Made by a program: the position numbers and the translations under genes. The notes beneath the pieces are model-generated. The model saw nothing but the letters and a program-made list of their open reading frames with translations. It ran no database searches and was not told the DNA's origin. This document shows, piece after piece, positions 33,949 to 42,109 of a DNA stretch of 64,000 bases (position 1 is its first letter; the number at the start of each line of letters is the position of its first letter). The stretch lies in the NCBI RefSeq assembly GCF_003550175.1, contig NZ_QXDF01000005.1:1-64000 (forward strand), given 5' to 3'. The stretch is from Dichotomicrobium thermohalophilum (lineage in GTDB: Bacteria > Pseudomonadota > Alphaproteobacteria > Rhizobiales > Rhodomicrobiaceae).

Positions 33949-34047
33949 CTAGAGACCCAGAACGACCAGAAAAGTAAGGGCCACGACGAAAGCCATACCC
34001 ACCTGATTGAAAGCCGGCTGTTCGGCCCACCATCCAACGAACTTCAT
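33949..34047 (-). CDS. 32-residue single-helix membrane peptide
   Basis: A short ORF below usual annotation limits. It begins MKFVGWWAEQPAFNQVG and ends in a 15-residue hydrophobic helix, AFVVALTFLVVLGL, then TAG. GAGGAG stands eight bases before ATG 34047, and a canonical intrinsic terminator follows the stop. The predicted layout is an amphipathic Trp-rich N-terminus, then one membrane helix. An in-frame ATG at 34065 has no ribosome site. I do not recognise a family; subunits of respiratory or light-harvesting complexes and efflux-pump regulators have similar size, but none matches by motif. It is monocistronic and convergent with the oxidoreductase gene. Confidence 0.6.
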   Translation of the reverse strand: MKFVGWWAEQPAFNQVGMAFVVALTFLVVLGL

Positions 34048-34628
34048 TTCCCAGCTCCTCTTCATGGAAATTGACAGGACCATCCTGTCCCGACCTTCGT
34101 GGATATGGTTCGACCGACAAGCAAGCGGAATGGCTGCATATCTCTTATGCGGTAACAGCGACGATCACGCTGGAGCTGGACGCAGGTGGAAAAGAGACGC
34201 ACCTCGCAGCGGCCTTTATAGCCGGAGGCTTTGATCCCACGCGCTTTTTCTGTTGGGCGAACGGACTTTGCCCGAACCGCTGCGGTCAGCCGTTCGGAGC
34301 GCAGCGCGGGGCGCCTTCATGCCACACCACGGTGCAACGCGTTAAAGCGCGCTGAGCGGCCGGCAAGCTGACGGCGCAACCCCACGGACCGCTCTATTCA
34401 GGGCACCCCGTCCGCCCTCGCCAAGGGACAGAACTGGACATGGCGATCCGCAGGCATCGGCCGCCCGCCAAAGCGTTGCCGAACGCGCCCTGCCCGATCG
34501 GCCGATCCGTATCGCCGGATCGGCCCCCGGTACAGTTCATGGACTGGAGATTGCCCCCAACCACTGCGAAGCTGGCAATTCCGTCCCGAGAGACGGCCGC
34601 CAAAAAAGCAAATAAGGGAGGACGGACT
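34048..34628. other. gene-free region upstream of the small peptide and secreted-protein genes
   Basis: The 581 bp separate the two divergent genes. It should hold both promoters. Open frames crossing it (for example plus 34440 onward) lack ribosome sites. No repeat or RNA gene was recognised. Confidence 0.4.
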
Positions 34629-35177
34629 ATGAGAAGAATCGCGACCGCCAGCATCGCCCTGGCGCTGACCGCGACGGCAGCCAGCGCGCAATCCGACGAG
34701 GCGAAGATCAAGGAAGCACTGAGCGCTGCCCCGCCCCAACTCCGCGACGAGGTCACGGTGCGCGATCTTGACGGAACGCTCCTGCGTCAAGGCGAGAGCA
34801 ACTATGTCTGTATGCCCGGCCCGCAGGGCTTCGCCGGGCCGATGTGCCTGGATGAACCGTGGAGACAATGGTTCGAGGCCTACCAGAACCAGAAGGACTT
34901 CACCCCGGAGCGGATCGGCATTTCATACATGCTCGCCGGGGACGCACCCGGCGGCGGCGCGAGCAACAGTGCACCCTATGACAAGAAACCGACGCCGAAT
35001 AACGACTGGGTCGTTGAGGGGCCACACGTGATGATCATCGTGCCTGACGACTCGATCCTTGAGGGCCTGCCCGTCACGCCGGACACGAACGGTCCCTATG
35101 TCATGTGGCCGGGCACGCCCTATGCTCACATAATGCTGCCCGTGGACCAGCGCCCCGAGCAGCGTCCGGTCAAGTAA
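34629..35177 (+). CDS. secreted protein of unknown function
   Basis: A 182-aa exported protein. The signal peptide is clear: MRRIATASIALALTATAASAQ. The mature region contains VRDLDGTLLRQGESNYVCMPG, a PMCLDEPW segment, so two Cys that could pair, then ISYMLAGDAPGGGASN and VEGPHVMIIVPDDSILEGLP. The C-terminus has YVMWPGTPYAHIMLPV. ATG 34629 follows GGAGG by seven bases; upstream in-frame ATGs do not. No known domain was recognised. It is monocistronic. Confidence 0.75.
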   Translation: MRRIATASIALALTATAASAQSDEAKIKEALSAAPPQLRDEVTVRDLDGTLLRQGESNYVCMPGPQGFAGPMCLDEPWRQWFEAYQNQKDFTPERIGISYMLAGDAPGGGASNSAPYDKKPTPNNDWVVEGPHVMIIVPDDSILEGLPVTPDTNGPYVMWPGTPYAHIMLPVDQRPEQRPVK

Positions 35178-35485
35178 ATCGACCGAGCAGAGAGCCGCGA
35201 GCCGGGTGTTTCATGGAAATTCCCGGCTCCGGCTTTGCGGGGATCGTGCGTGCCGCGCCAGGGAACCGCATCGCTCCCTGCTGCGCGCGGCGCCCGCGAC
35301 CCCTCTTCAAGAACGGATCTGCGCGGCACCCGGAATTTTGGACGGAGGTGATGGACCGGCAGGCTCGCAATACCCGCATCGTTGCACGACCTCCGTCATT
35401 CGCTGACATCCCGCGCAGTCTTGCGCTCAGGTGAACGCCCGCAGAAGCAGCCCGTACAACCCAAGGTGGCCAGACGCCGGCCAGC
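35178..35485. other. gene-free gap between convergent secreted-protein and RND genes, with a hairpin
   Basis: GAGCCGGG (35199-35206) and CCCGGCTC (35222-35229) form a perfect 8-bp stem over a 15-nt loop, 22 bp past the upstream stop. It is a possible terminator. The remaining ~250 bp show no gene or repeat. Confidence 0.45.
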
Positions 35486-38400
35486 CTAAGCCGGCTGCCG
35501 CGCGTCCGCGCCGACACGCCCGCGGCGAAGCCGAACGCTCACACGCTCGCCCGCGACCAGAAGCGTCGGCGTCAGGATCAGCGTCAGGATGGTCGCGAAG
35601 ACGAGCCCCCCGGCAATGGCGGCTGAGAGTTGCGTCCACCACTGTGTCGACGGCGCACCAAAGGCGATCTCGCGGCCGATCATGTCAACGTTCATCGCCA
35701 GCACCATCGGCATCAGCCCCAGCACCGTCGTGATGACCGTGAGCACCACCGGCCGCAGACGCTGAGCGCCAGTACGCAGCGCAGCTTCCAGCGGGTCGAG
35801 CCGGGCCCGGCGCCGCAGATCGTTGTAGGTGTCGATCAGCACGATATTGTTGTTCACGACGATGCCGGCCAGCGCGATCACGCCGATCCCCGCCATCACG
35901 ACGCCGAAGGGCTCGCCCCGGATCAGCAGCCCGAGCAACACGCCGGCCGTGGACAGCACGATCGCGCTCATGACGAGAAGCGCCTGGAAGATGCTGTTGA
36001 ACTGGGTGACGAGCAGGATCAGCATCAGACCGACCGCGGCGATAAACGCCTTGACCAGAAAGTCCATCGTCTCGGCGATGTCCTCGTTCTCGCCTTTGAA
36101 GGTCGCCTCGGTGCCGCGCGGCAGGGAAACCTCCGCCAGCGCCGCCTGCAGCTTCTGCACCTGGGTGTCAACGAGCAGTCCTTCCGCCACATCGGCTTCG
36201 ACGGTCATCACGCGCTCGGCATCGACCCGGTCGATCGTTCCGGTTTTCGGCGCGGGCTCGAAGCGCACGAAATTGCCGATCGGGACCTGCCCGTTTGCCG
36301 TCGGGACCGTGAGCTGGTCGAGCTGTTCGAGGCTGCGCGCGCCGAAGGGGAAGCGCACGCGGATGTCAACCTCTTCATCAGTGTCGTCCGGCTGGTACTC
36401 GGCGACCTTCACGCCGTTGGTCACCATTTGCACGGCATAGCCCAGCAGCGAGATGTCCGCGCCGTAGCGCGCGGCCTCGGCCCGGTCGACCTCCAGCCGC
36501 CATTCCACCCCCGGCAACGGCCGGGAGTCGGTCACGTCCACGAAACCGCCGACCTCGCGCATGGCCTCACGCACGTGCGCCACCGCCTCCGGTAACTGCT
36601 CCGGCGCTTGCGTCGTCAACTCGATCTGCACCGGCTTGCCCTGCGATGGACCGCCCTGCTCCTCGCGGACCTGGATCTTCACGCCAGCGATGTCAGAAAG
36701 CTGCTCGCGCACCGCGGCAAGCACCTCCGCCGCTGGCGGCCGCGTGTCCCATTCGGTCAGTTCGAGCTGAATGACCCCAATCACGTCCTCGGCCATGTTG
36801 CGCCGGGACTGGCCACCGCCGATCGTCCGCGCATAGACGTTTTCAAAGACCGGGTTTCCGAGCAACCGCTCCTCGACCCGGCGCACGATATCGTCGCGCT
36901 CATGAATCGACAGGTTGCCGCGCGCCTGGATCTGAACCTGCGCGAAGTCAGGTTCCACATCGGGAAAGAACTCGATGCCCTTGCCCAGCGCGCCATAAAG
37001 CGCGTAGGCCCCGATCACCACCCCGATGACGGCAGCGATTGTGGAGGCGGGCCGCTTCGCCGAGGCACGCAGCACCCCGACATACCAGCCGGTGACGCCG
37101 CCGATCTTGCTCAGATCGCCCCCTTCCGCGGCCGCCATCACCGACGTACTGCTGGAGCGGCCGCCGCCGCGCAGAACCTTACCGATGACGGGGATGAACA
37201 CGAGCGCCATCGCCAGCGAGGCAACCAGCGTCACGATCACCGTGATCGGCAGGTATTGCATGAACTCGCCGACGACGCCGGGCCAGAACAGCAGCGGAAA
37301 GAACACCGCCACCGTGGTCGCGATGCCAGCGGTGATGGGCCAGAACATCCGCTTGGCCGCCCCGGCGAATGCGGCGGCCCGAGGCTCGCCCTCGTCCATC
37401 TTCCGGTCCGCCAGCTCGACAACGACGATCGCGCCGTCAACGAGCATCCCGACAACCATGATGAGGCTGAAAAGCACCACGATGTTGAGCGTGAAGCCCA
37501 TCGCGTCGAGGACAAGGATGCCGGCCAGGAACGCGCCGGGGATGGCGAGGCCGACGAGCAGGGCGGAGCGCAGCCCCAGCGCGGCGATCACGACGATCAT
37601 GACGAGGACGATCGCGCTCATGACGTTGTTCTGCAGGTCACCGAGCAGGGTGCGCACATTCTCGGACTTGTCCTGGAGGTAGGCAACCTCGACGCCAGCG
37701 GGCCAGGTCTGGCGCATCTGCTCGATCGCCGCGCGGGATTGCGCGATGGTCTCGATGATGTTCGCGCCGACGCGCTTCTTGATCTCCAGCGCCAGCGCGG
37801 GCTGTCCCCCGACCCGGGCGAAGCCCTCCGGATCCTTGTAGGTGCGGCGCACGACCCCGACATCGCCGACGGTGACAACACGGTCGCCATCGACCTTGAT
37901 CGGCATCTCGCGCACTTCTTCGAAGTTCTCGACGACGCCCGGAACCTTAAGTGCGATGCGGCCCGCACCCGTGTCGATGTTTCCGGCTGCGACGAGCTGG
38001 TTGTTGTTGGAAATGCGCTGCAGCACCTCTTCGTAGGAGAGGCCGTAGGTCTGCATGGTCGTGGGATCGAGCAGGACTTCGACGACGTCCTCACGGCTGC
38101 CGCCGATGTCCACCTCCAGCACGCCCGGCAAAGCCTCCAGCCGATCCTTCACCTCGCGCGACAACTCAACAAGCGTGCGCTCGGGGACGCTGCCGGAAAG
38201 CACCGCTGTCAGCACCGGGAATAGCGCGACGTTGACCTCCTGGACGCGCGGCTCTTCGGCGTCGGCGGGCAGTTCGGATTTCGCGATATCAACTTTCTCG
38301 CGCACGTCCTGGAGGGCGCGGTCGCTGTCGAAGCCGGCCTCGAATTCCAGCGTGATCGTCGCATAGTTCTCCGTCGCGGAAGCCCGCATCTCGTCCAGCC

Positions 38401-38629
38401 CCTCGATGGACTGGAGTTCCTTCTCCAGCGGGCGGACGAGCAGCCGCTCGGAATCCTCCGGCGAAATACCGTCCTGGTAGACCGAGATGTACATCGTCGG
38501 GATGGTGACGTCCGGCTCGGCCTCCTTCGGGATCGAGACATAAGCCATCGCGCCGGTCACCATCAGGGCCAGAAAGATGAGAATGACAGTGCGGGAGCGG
38601 TCGAATGCCGCGTCGAGAAATCTGCTCAT
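35486..38629 (-). CDS. RND efflux pump inner-membrane permease
   Basis: A 1047-aa AcrB-type transporter. It opens MSRFLDAAFDRSRTVILIFL and has the expected two periplasmic porter regions (~35-330 and ~565-870) and twelve helices. Two proton-relay sites deviate from AcrB. TM4 reads MLVDGAIVVVELADR, so the second Asp of the AcrB DD pair is Gly. TM10 reads GIVVNNNIVLID, with Asn where AcrB has Lys940. Such changes occur in some alphaproteobacterial HAE-type pumps. It is the last gene of a unit with the fusion protein (10-bp gap). The substrate range is unknown. Confidence 0.88.
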   Translation of the reverse strand: MSRFLDAAFDRSRTVILIFLALMVTGAMAYVSIPKEAEPDVTIPTMYISVYQDGISPEDSERLLVRPLEKELQSIEGLDEMRASATENYATITLEFEAGFDSDRALQDVREKVDIAKSELPADAEEPRVQEVNVALFPVLTAVLSGSVPERTLVELSREVKDRLEALPGVLEVDIGGSREDVVEVLLDPTTMQTYGLSYEEVLQRISNNNQLVAAGNIDTGAGRIALKVPGVVENFEEVREMPIKVDGDRVVTVGDVGVVRRTYKDPEGFARVGGQPALALEIKKRVGANIIETIAQSRAAIEQMRQTWPAGVEVAYLQDKSENVRTLLGDLQNNVMSAIVLVMIVVIAALGLRSALLVGLAIPGAFLAGILVLDAMGFTLNIVVLFSLIMVVGMLVDGAIVVVELADRKMDEGEPRAAAFAGAAKRMFWPITAGIATTVAVFFPLLFWPGVVGEFMQYLPITVIVTLVASLAMALVFIPVIGKVLRGGGRSSSTSVMAAAEGGDLSKIGGVTGWYVGVLRASAKRPASTIAAVIGVVIGAYALYGALGKGIEFFPDVEPDFAQVQIQARGNLSIHERDDIVRRVEERLLGNPVFENVYARTIGGGQSRRNMAEDVIGVIQLELTEWDTRPPAAEVLAAVREQLSDIAGVKIQVREEQGGPSQGKPVQIELTTQAPEQLPEAVAHVREAMREVGGFVDVTDSRPLPGVEWRLEVDRAEAARYGADISLLGYAVQMVTNGVKVAEYQPDDTDEEVDIRVRFPFGARSLEQLDQLTVPTANGQVPIGNFVRFEPAPKTGTIDRVDAERVMTVEADVAEGLLVDTQVQKLQAALAEVSLPRGTEATFKGENEDIAETMDFLVKAFIAAVGLMLILLVTQFNSIFQALLVMSAIVLSTAGVLLGLLIRGEPFGVVMAGIGVIALAGIVVNNNIVLIDTYNDLRRRARLDPLEAALRTGAQRLRPVVLTVITTVLGLMPMVLAMNVDMIGREIAFGAPSTQWWTQLSAAIAGGLVFATILTLILTPTLLVAGERVSVRLRRGRVGADARQPA

Positions 38630-38639
38630 GGCCGCGTCC

Positions 38640-39794
38640 TCAGCCCGCGCTGCCGGTGCTGACCACGTCGCCTGCCGCAGGGGCGTCGTCGAGAGGTGGT
38701 GAGTCCGGAGACGCCCCGTCTTCGAAGACAGGCTTGACTGTCTCTCCGGCGCGCACGAACCCCTGCCCCACGGTGATCACGCGGGCGGTTTCCGGCAGTC
38801 CGGCGACCCAGACGCCCTCTGGCGCGGCCTGAATGGGATCGACAGGGTGAAAGACCACCTTGTTCTCGGCGTTCACGGTCTTGACGCCCAGGCGTCCTTC
38901 CGTGTCGAGGCTGAAAATGGCGGGCGAGACGAAATGCGCCTGCACCACCTCGGTCGGGATGCGCAGCGTCGCGCTCATCCCGGCGCGGAAGGCGCGCGCG
39001 CCGTTCTCGACCTCCACCTCCACCCGGTAGGTCCGGGTTGACTCCGCCGCCACGGACGAAACGAGCGTGACGGTACCCGTCGCCTTCTGGCCGGTGATGA
39101 ATTCGATGTCCGCGGAAGATCCTTCGCTGATCCGATTGACCTTCTGCTGCGGCACATGGGCGGTGATTTTCAGCGGATCGTCGTCGACCACGGTGGCGAC
39201 CTGGTCGCCGACAGAAACGTAATCGCCCATCTCAACCGGTCGTGTTTCCAGCACGCCGGAGAACGGCGCCATGATACGCACATCCGAGATCTCGTCGCGG
39301 ATTGCCGCAAGCCGGGCTTCGGCAGTGGCGAGCGCGGCTCTGGCTTCCTTCACACGGTTCTGCGCCTGAAAGCCCTTTTCGCCGAGACGCTGCGCGGCGG
39401 CGTATTCGCTCTTCCGCTGCGCCACCAGCGCCTTGGCTTCCTCCAGCCGCGCCTGGCGATCATCCATTGAGAGGGCGGCGATCTCTTCGCCTTGCGCGAC
39501 GCGGATGCCACGCTCGCCCGCCAGTTCGACAATGCGCCCCGCGGTCTCGGCCCGCACGGTGGCGACGCGATCGGCTTCGGCCTGTCCCTGAAGCTCGACG
39601 AAGCGCGTGACGTCCTCGGCCGTCATTTCGCGGACCTGCACCTGCGTCAGCGCACGTTCTGCCGGCGCCTGCTCCGGCCCTGCCGTCTCAGCCTGATCGC
39701 GTGCGCCAATGATGCCGCTCGCCATCCAGGCGACAAGCGCACAGACGATCAGGATCGTGATCCACTGGGATTTCAGAATACGCAAAAGGTCCAT
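38640..39794 (-). CDS. RND efflux membrane-fusion protein (HlyD family)
   Basis: A 384-aa periplasmic adaptor anchored by one N-terminal helix (WITILIVCALVAWMASGII). A lipoyl-like region carries VATVRAETAGRIVELAGERG and IMAPFSGVLETRPVEMGDYV, quoted here to the family core. A coiled-coil hairpin (EAKALVAQRKSEYAAAQRLG) lies between them. It bridges the RND permease to an outer-membrane channel, which is not encoded nearby. It is in one unit with the regulator upstream and the permease downstream. Confidence 0.88.
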   Translation of the reverse strand: MDLLRILKSQWITILIVCALVAWMASGIIGARDQAETAGPEQAPAERALTQVQVREMTAEDVTRFVELQGQAEADRVATVRAETAGRIVELAGERGIRVAQGEEIAALSMDDRQARLEEAKALVAQRKSEYAAAQRLGEKGFQAQNRVKEARAALATAEARLAAIRDEISDVRIMAPFSGVLETRPVEMGDYVSVGDQVATVVDDDPLKITAHVPQQKVNRISEGSSADIEFITGQKATGTVTLVSSVAAESTRTYRVEVEVENGARAFRAGMSATLRIPTEVVQAHFVSPAIFSLDTEGRLGVKTVNAENKVVFHPVDPIQAAPEGVWVAGLPETARVITVGQGFVRAGETVKPVFEDGASPDSPPLDDAPAAGDVVSTGSAG

Positions 39795-39896
39795 TCCTAC
39801 TGCTCCGGGCCGGTGCTGTGGCCGCCGATACTGTGATCGCCCTCGCGTGAAGGGCTATTGAACGAAATTGATCGACTCCTGCACGCGTCATGTCGT

Positions 39897-40355
39897 TCAT
39901 CGTTGATCGTCAAAGCGCGCTACCAATTCCTCGAAAGTTTCGGCCAACGTCGCGTAAAACGCGCCGAGTTCGTCCAGCCGCTGCCGCCGCTCGTTGTCCT
40001 CGGGCGAGACCTCGGCCTTCGCATCGGCGACGACGCCCTGGGCCTTCTTGATACGTGCGACCGAACCTTCAAGCAGCCGCGCATAAGGCGCCTTTGCGAG
40101 CTGAAAATGATCCTGCCGACTTCCCTTGACCGTCACCCGTTCGATCACGCCGATCCGCTCCAGAAAACGCGTATTTGTGCTCACGCTCGCACGACTGATA
40201 TCCAGGCGCTCGGCGATTTCGGAGAAGCTGAGCGGCCCGCCTTCGAGAACCATCAGGCCCATGATCCGTCCGGCAATGCGGGACAGACCGTCAGCTTCCG
40301 CGACGAGGCCCATACGGTCGACGAACCTATCCAGTTTGTCCTTCGCCAGTGTCAT
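39897..40355 (-). CDS. GbsR/MarR-family transcriptional regulator
   Basis: A 152-aa winged-helix regulator. The N-terminal helix FVDRMGLVAEADGLSRIAGRI is typical of GbsR-type proteins. The HTH is LSFSEIAERLDISRASVSTNTRFLE, and the wing region is GVIERVTVKGSRQDHFQL. It lies 102 bp upstream of the fusion-protein gene on the same strand and likely represses the pump. It is divergent from the ALDH gene, so the 201-bp gap at 40356-40556 could hold operators for both. Confidence 0.82.
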   Translation of the reverse strand: MTLAKDKLDRFVDRMGLVAEADGLSRIAGRIMGLMVLEGGPLSFSEIAERLDISRASVSTNTRFLERIGVIERVTVKGSRQDHFQLAKAPYARLLEGSVARIKKAQGVVADAKAEVSPEDNERRQRLDELGAFYATLAETFEELVARFDDQR

Positions 40356-40556
40356 AACGGTACGGATTTGGGGCCGTTCTTATGTTCAGTCAAGATTGAA
40401 CAGAACGAACGTTTTTGGCGCGTGGACATCGGCGTGCGGCGAAAGGCCCTGCGCAGCGCACTCCGCCAAGCGCAGCATTTCGTCTCACCGCCATCCCGGA
40501 TAAGCTGGAAACATGGCGATCAATGGATTCGCGCGGTCAGCTCCGGGAGATTTGAC

Positions 40557-42059
40557 ATGACTTACGATTCCATCCTGCGCGCTTGCGGTTTTTCCGAAAC
40601 CGAGCTCACCCGCGGCACTTTGTCCGTGACCACGCCCATCGACGGCTCCGAAATCGCCCGGCTGCACCAGCACAGCCCGGCCGAAGCCGAGACGATGATC
40701 GCCCGCGCCCATGACGCCTTTCTCAGATGGCGCGAGGTGCCGCCGCCGCGCCGGGGCGAGCTTGTGCGGCTGCTGGGCGAAGAGCTGCGCGCAGCGAAGG
40801 ACGATCTCGGCGCGCTGGTCACGCTTGAATGCGGGAAGATTCTGCAGGAAGGCCTCGGCGAAGTGCAGGAGATGATCGACATCTGCGACTTCGCCCTGGG
40901 CCAGAGCCGGCAACTCCACGGGCTGACCATCGCCTCCGAGCGGCCCGGCCATTCGATGCGCGAGACTTGGCACCCGATGGGCGTGACCGGGGTGATTACC
41001 GCCTTCAACTTCCCGGTCGCGCCGTGGTCGTGGAATGCCGCGCTGGCGCTCGTCTGTGGCAACCCTGTCCTGTGGAAGCCATCGGAAAAGGCCCCACTGA
41101 CCGCGCTGGCGGTCCAGAAGATCTGCGAGCGGGCGATGGCGCGGTTCGGCGCTGACGCCCCCGAGGGGCTCACCCAGGTGATGGTCGGCGGACGCGAGCT
41201 TGGCGAGACATTGGCGAGCAGCCGCAACGTCCCGATCGTGTCGGCGACTGGTTCGGTGCCGATGGGCCGCGCGGTGTCGTCGACGGTCGCGCAGCGGCTC
41301 GGACGCTGCATCCTGGAGCTGGGCGGGAACAACGGCGCCATCGTCGCGCCTTCGGCCGATCTGGAACTGGCGCTGCGCGCGATCGTGTTCGCGGCTGTGG
41401 GTACGGCGGGCCAGCGCTGCACGACCCTGCGCCGACTGGTTGTGCACGAAAGCATCTACGACCAGTTGCTGCCGCGCCTGGTCAAAGCCTACGAGAGCCT
41501 GCCGATCGGTGATCCGCTTGAGGACGGGGTGCTGGTCGGACCGCTGATCGAACAGTCGGCTGTCGCAGCGATGGATCGCGCGCTCGAGCAGGCGCGCGCC
41601 GATGGCGGCATCATCCACGGCGGCGGCCGAGTCCACACCAACGCGTACCCGAACGCCGCTTATGTGCAGCCTGCCATCGTGGAGATGCCCGACCAGACCG
41701 AGATCGTCCGCGAGGAGACTTTCGCGCCAATCCTTTACACGATGAAATATCAGCGTTTCGAGGACGCGATCGCGCTTCACAATGGCGTACCGCAGGGGCT
41801 TTCGTCCTCGATTTTCTCCACGGATGTGCGCGAGACCGAAGCGTTCCTGTCTGCAACCGGCTCCGACTGCGGCATCGCCAATGTCAATATCGGCCCGTCA
41901 GGCGCGGAGATCGGCGGGGCGTTCGGCGGCGAGAAAGACACGGGCGGCGGTCGCGAAAGCGGCTCCGACGCATGGAAGGGCTACATGCGGCGGCAGACGG
42001 GCACGGTGAACTATTCGCAAGAGTTGCCGCTGGCGCAGGGAATCAAGTTCGAGATCTGA
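40557..42059 (+). CDS. aldehyde dehydrogenase, ALDH7 family (aminoadipate-semialdehyde type)
   Basis: A 500-aa NAD-dependent dehydrogenase. General base E254 is in LELGGNNGAIV and catalytic C288 in GTAGQRCTTLRRLVVHESIYDQ, shown here in part. The GQRCTTLRRL context and the C-terminal GGAFGGEKDTGGGRESGSDAWK are hallmarks of ALDH7A/AmaB enzymes, which oxidise alpha-aminoadipic semialdehyde in lysine breakdown. ATG 40557 has GGGAGA six bases upstream. It converges with the flavoprotein gene. No lysine-pathway genes adjoin it, so a role in aldehyde detoxification is also possible. Confidence 0.87.
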   Translation: MTYDSILRACGFSETELTRGTLSVTTPIDGSEIARLHQHSPAEAETMIARAHDAFLRWREVPPPRRGELVRLLGEELRAAKDDLGALVTLECGKILQEGLGEVQEMIDICDFALGQSRQLHGLTIASERPGHSMRETWHPMGVTGVITAFNFPVAPWSWNAALALVCGNPVLWKPSEKAPLTALAVQKICERAMARFGADAPEGLTQVMVGGRELGETLASSRNVPIVSATGSVPMGRAVSSTVAQRLGRCILELGGNNGAIVAPSADLELALRAIVFAAVGTAGQRCTTLRRLVVHESIYDQLLPRLVKAYESLPIGDPLEDGVLVGPLIEQSAVAAMDRALEQARADGGIIHGGGRVHTNAYPNAAYVQPAIVEMPDQTEIVREETFAPILYTMKYQRFEDAIALHNGVPQGLSSSIFSTDVRETEAFLSATGSDCGIANVNIGPSGAEIGGAFGGEKDTGGGRESGSDAWKGYMRRQTGTVNYSQELPLAQGIKFEI

Positions 42060-42109
42060 TCGCTAGGCTCCGTCACGGCCGCCACGGGGTTCGGGTGCGA
42101 GCGCAGCTT

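Noticed and set aside
36608-38224. 538-codon plus-strand open frame opposite the RND permease
   Set aside because: His/Arg/Asp-rich composition typical of GC-rich antisense reading; the permease on the other strand is unambiguous.
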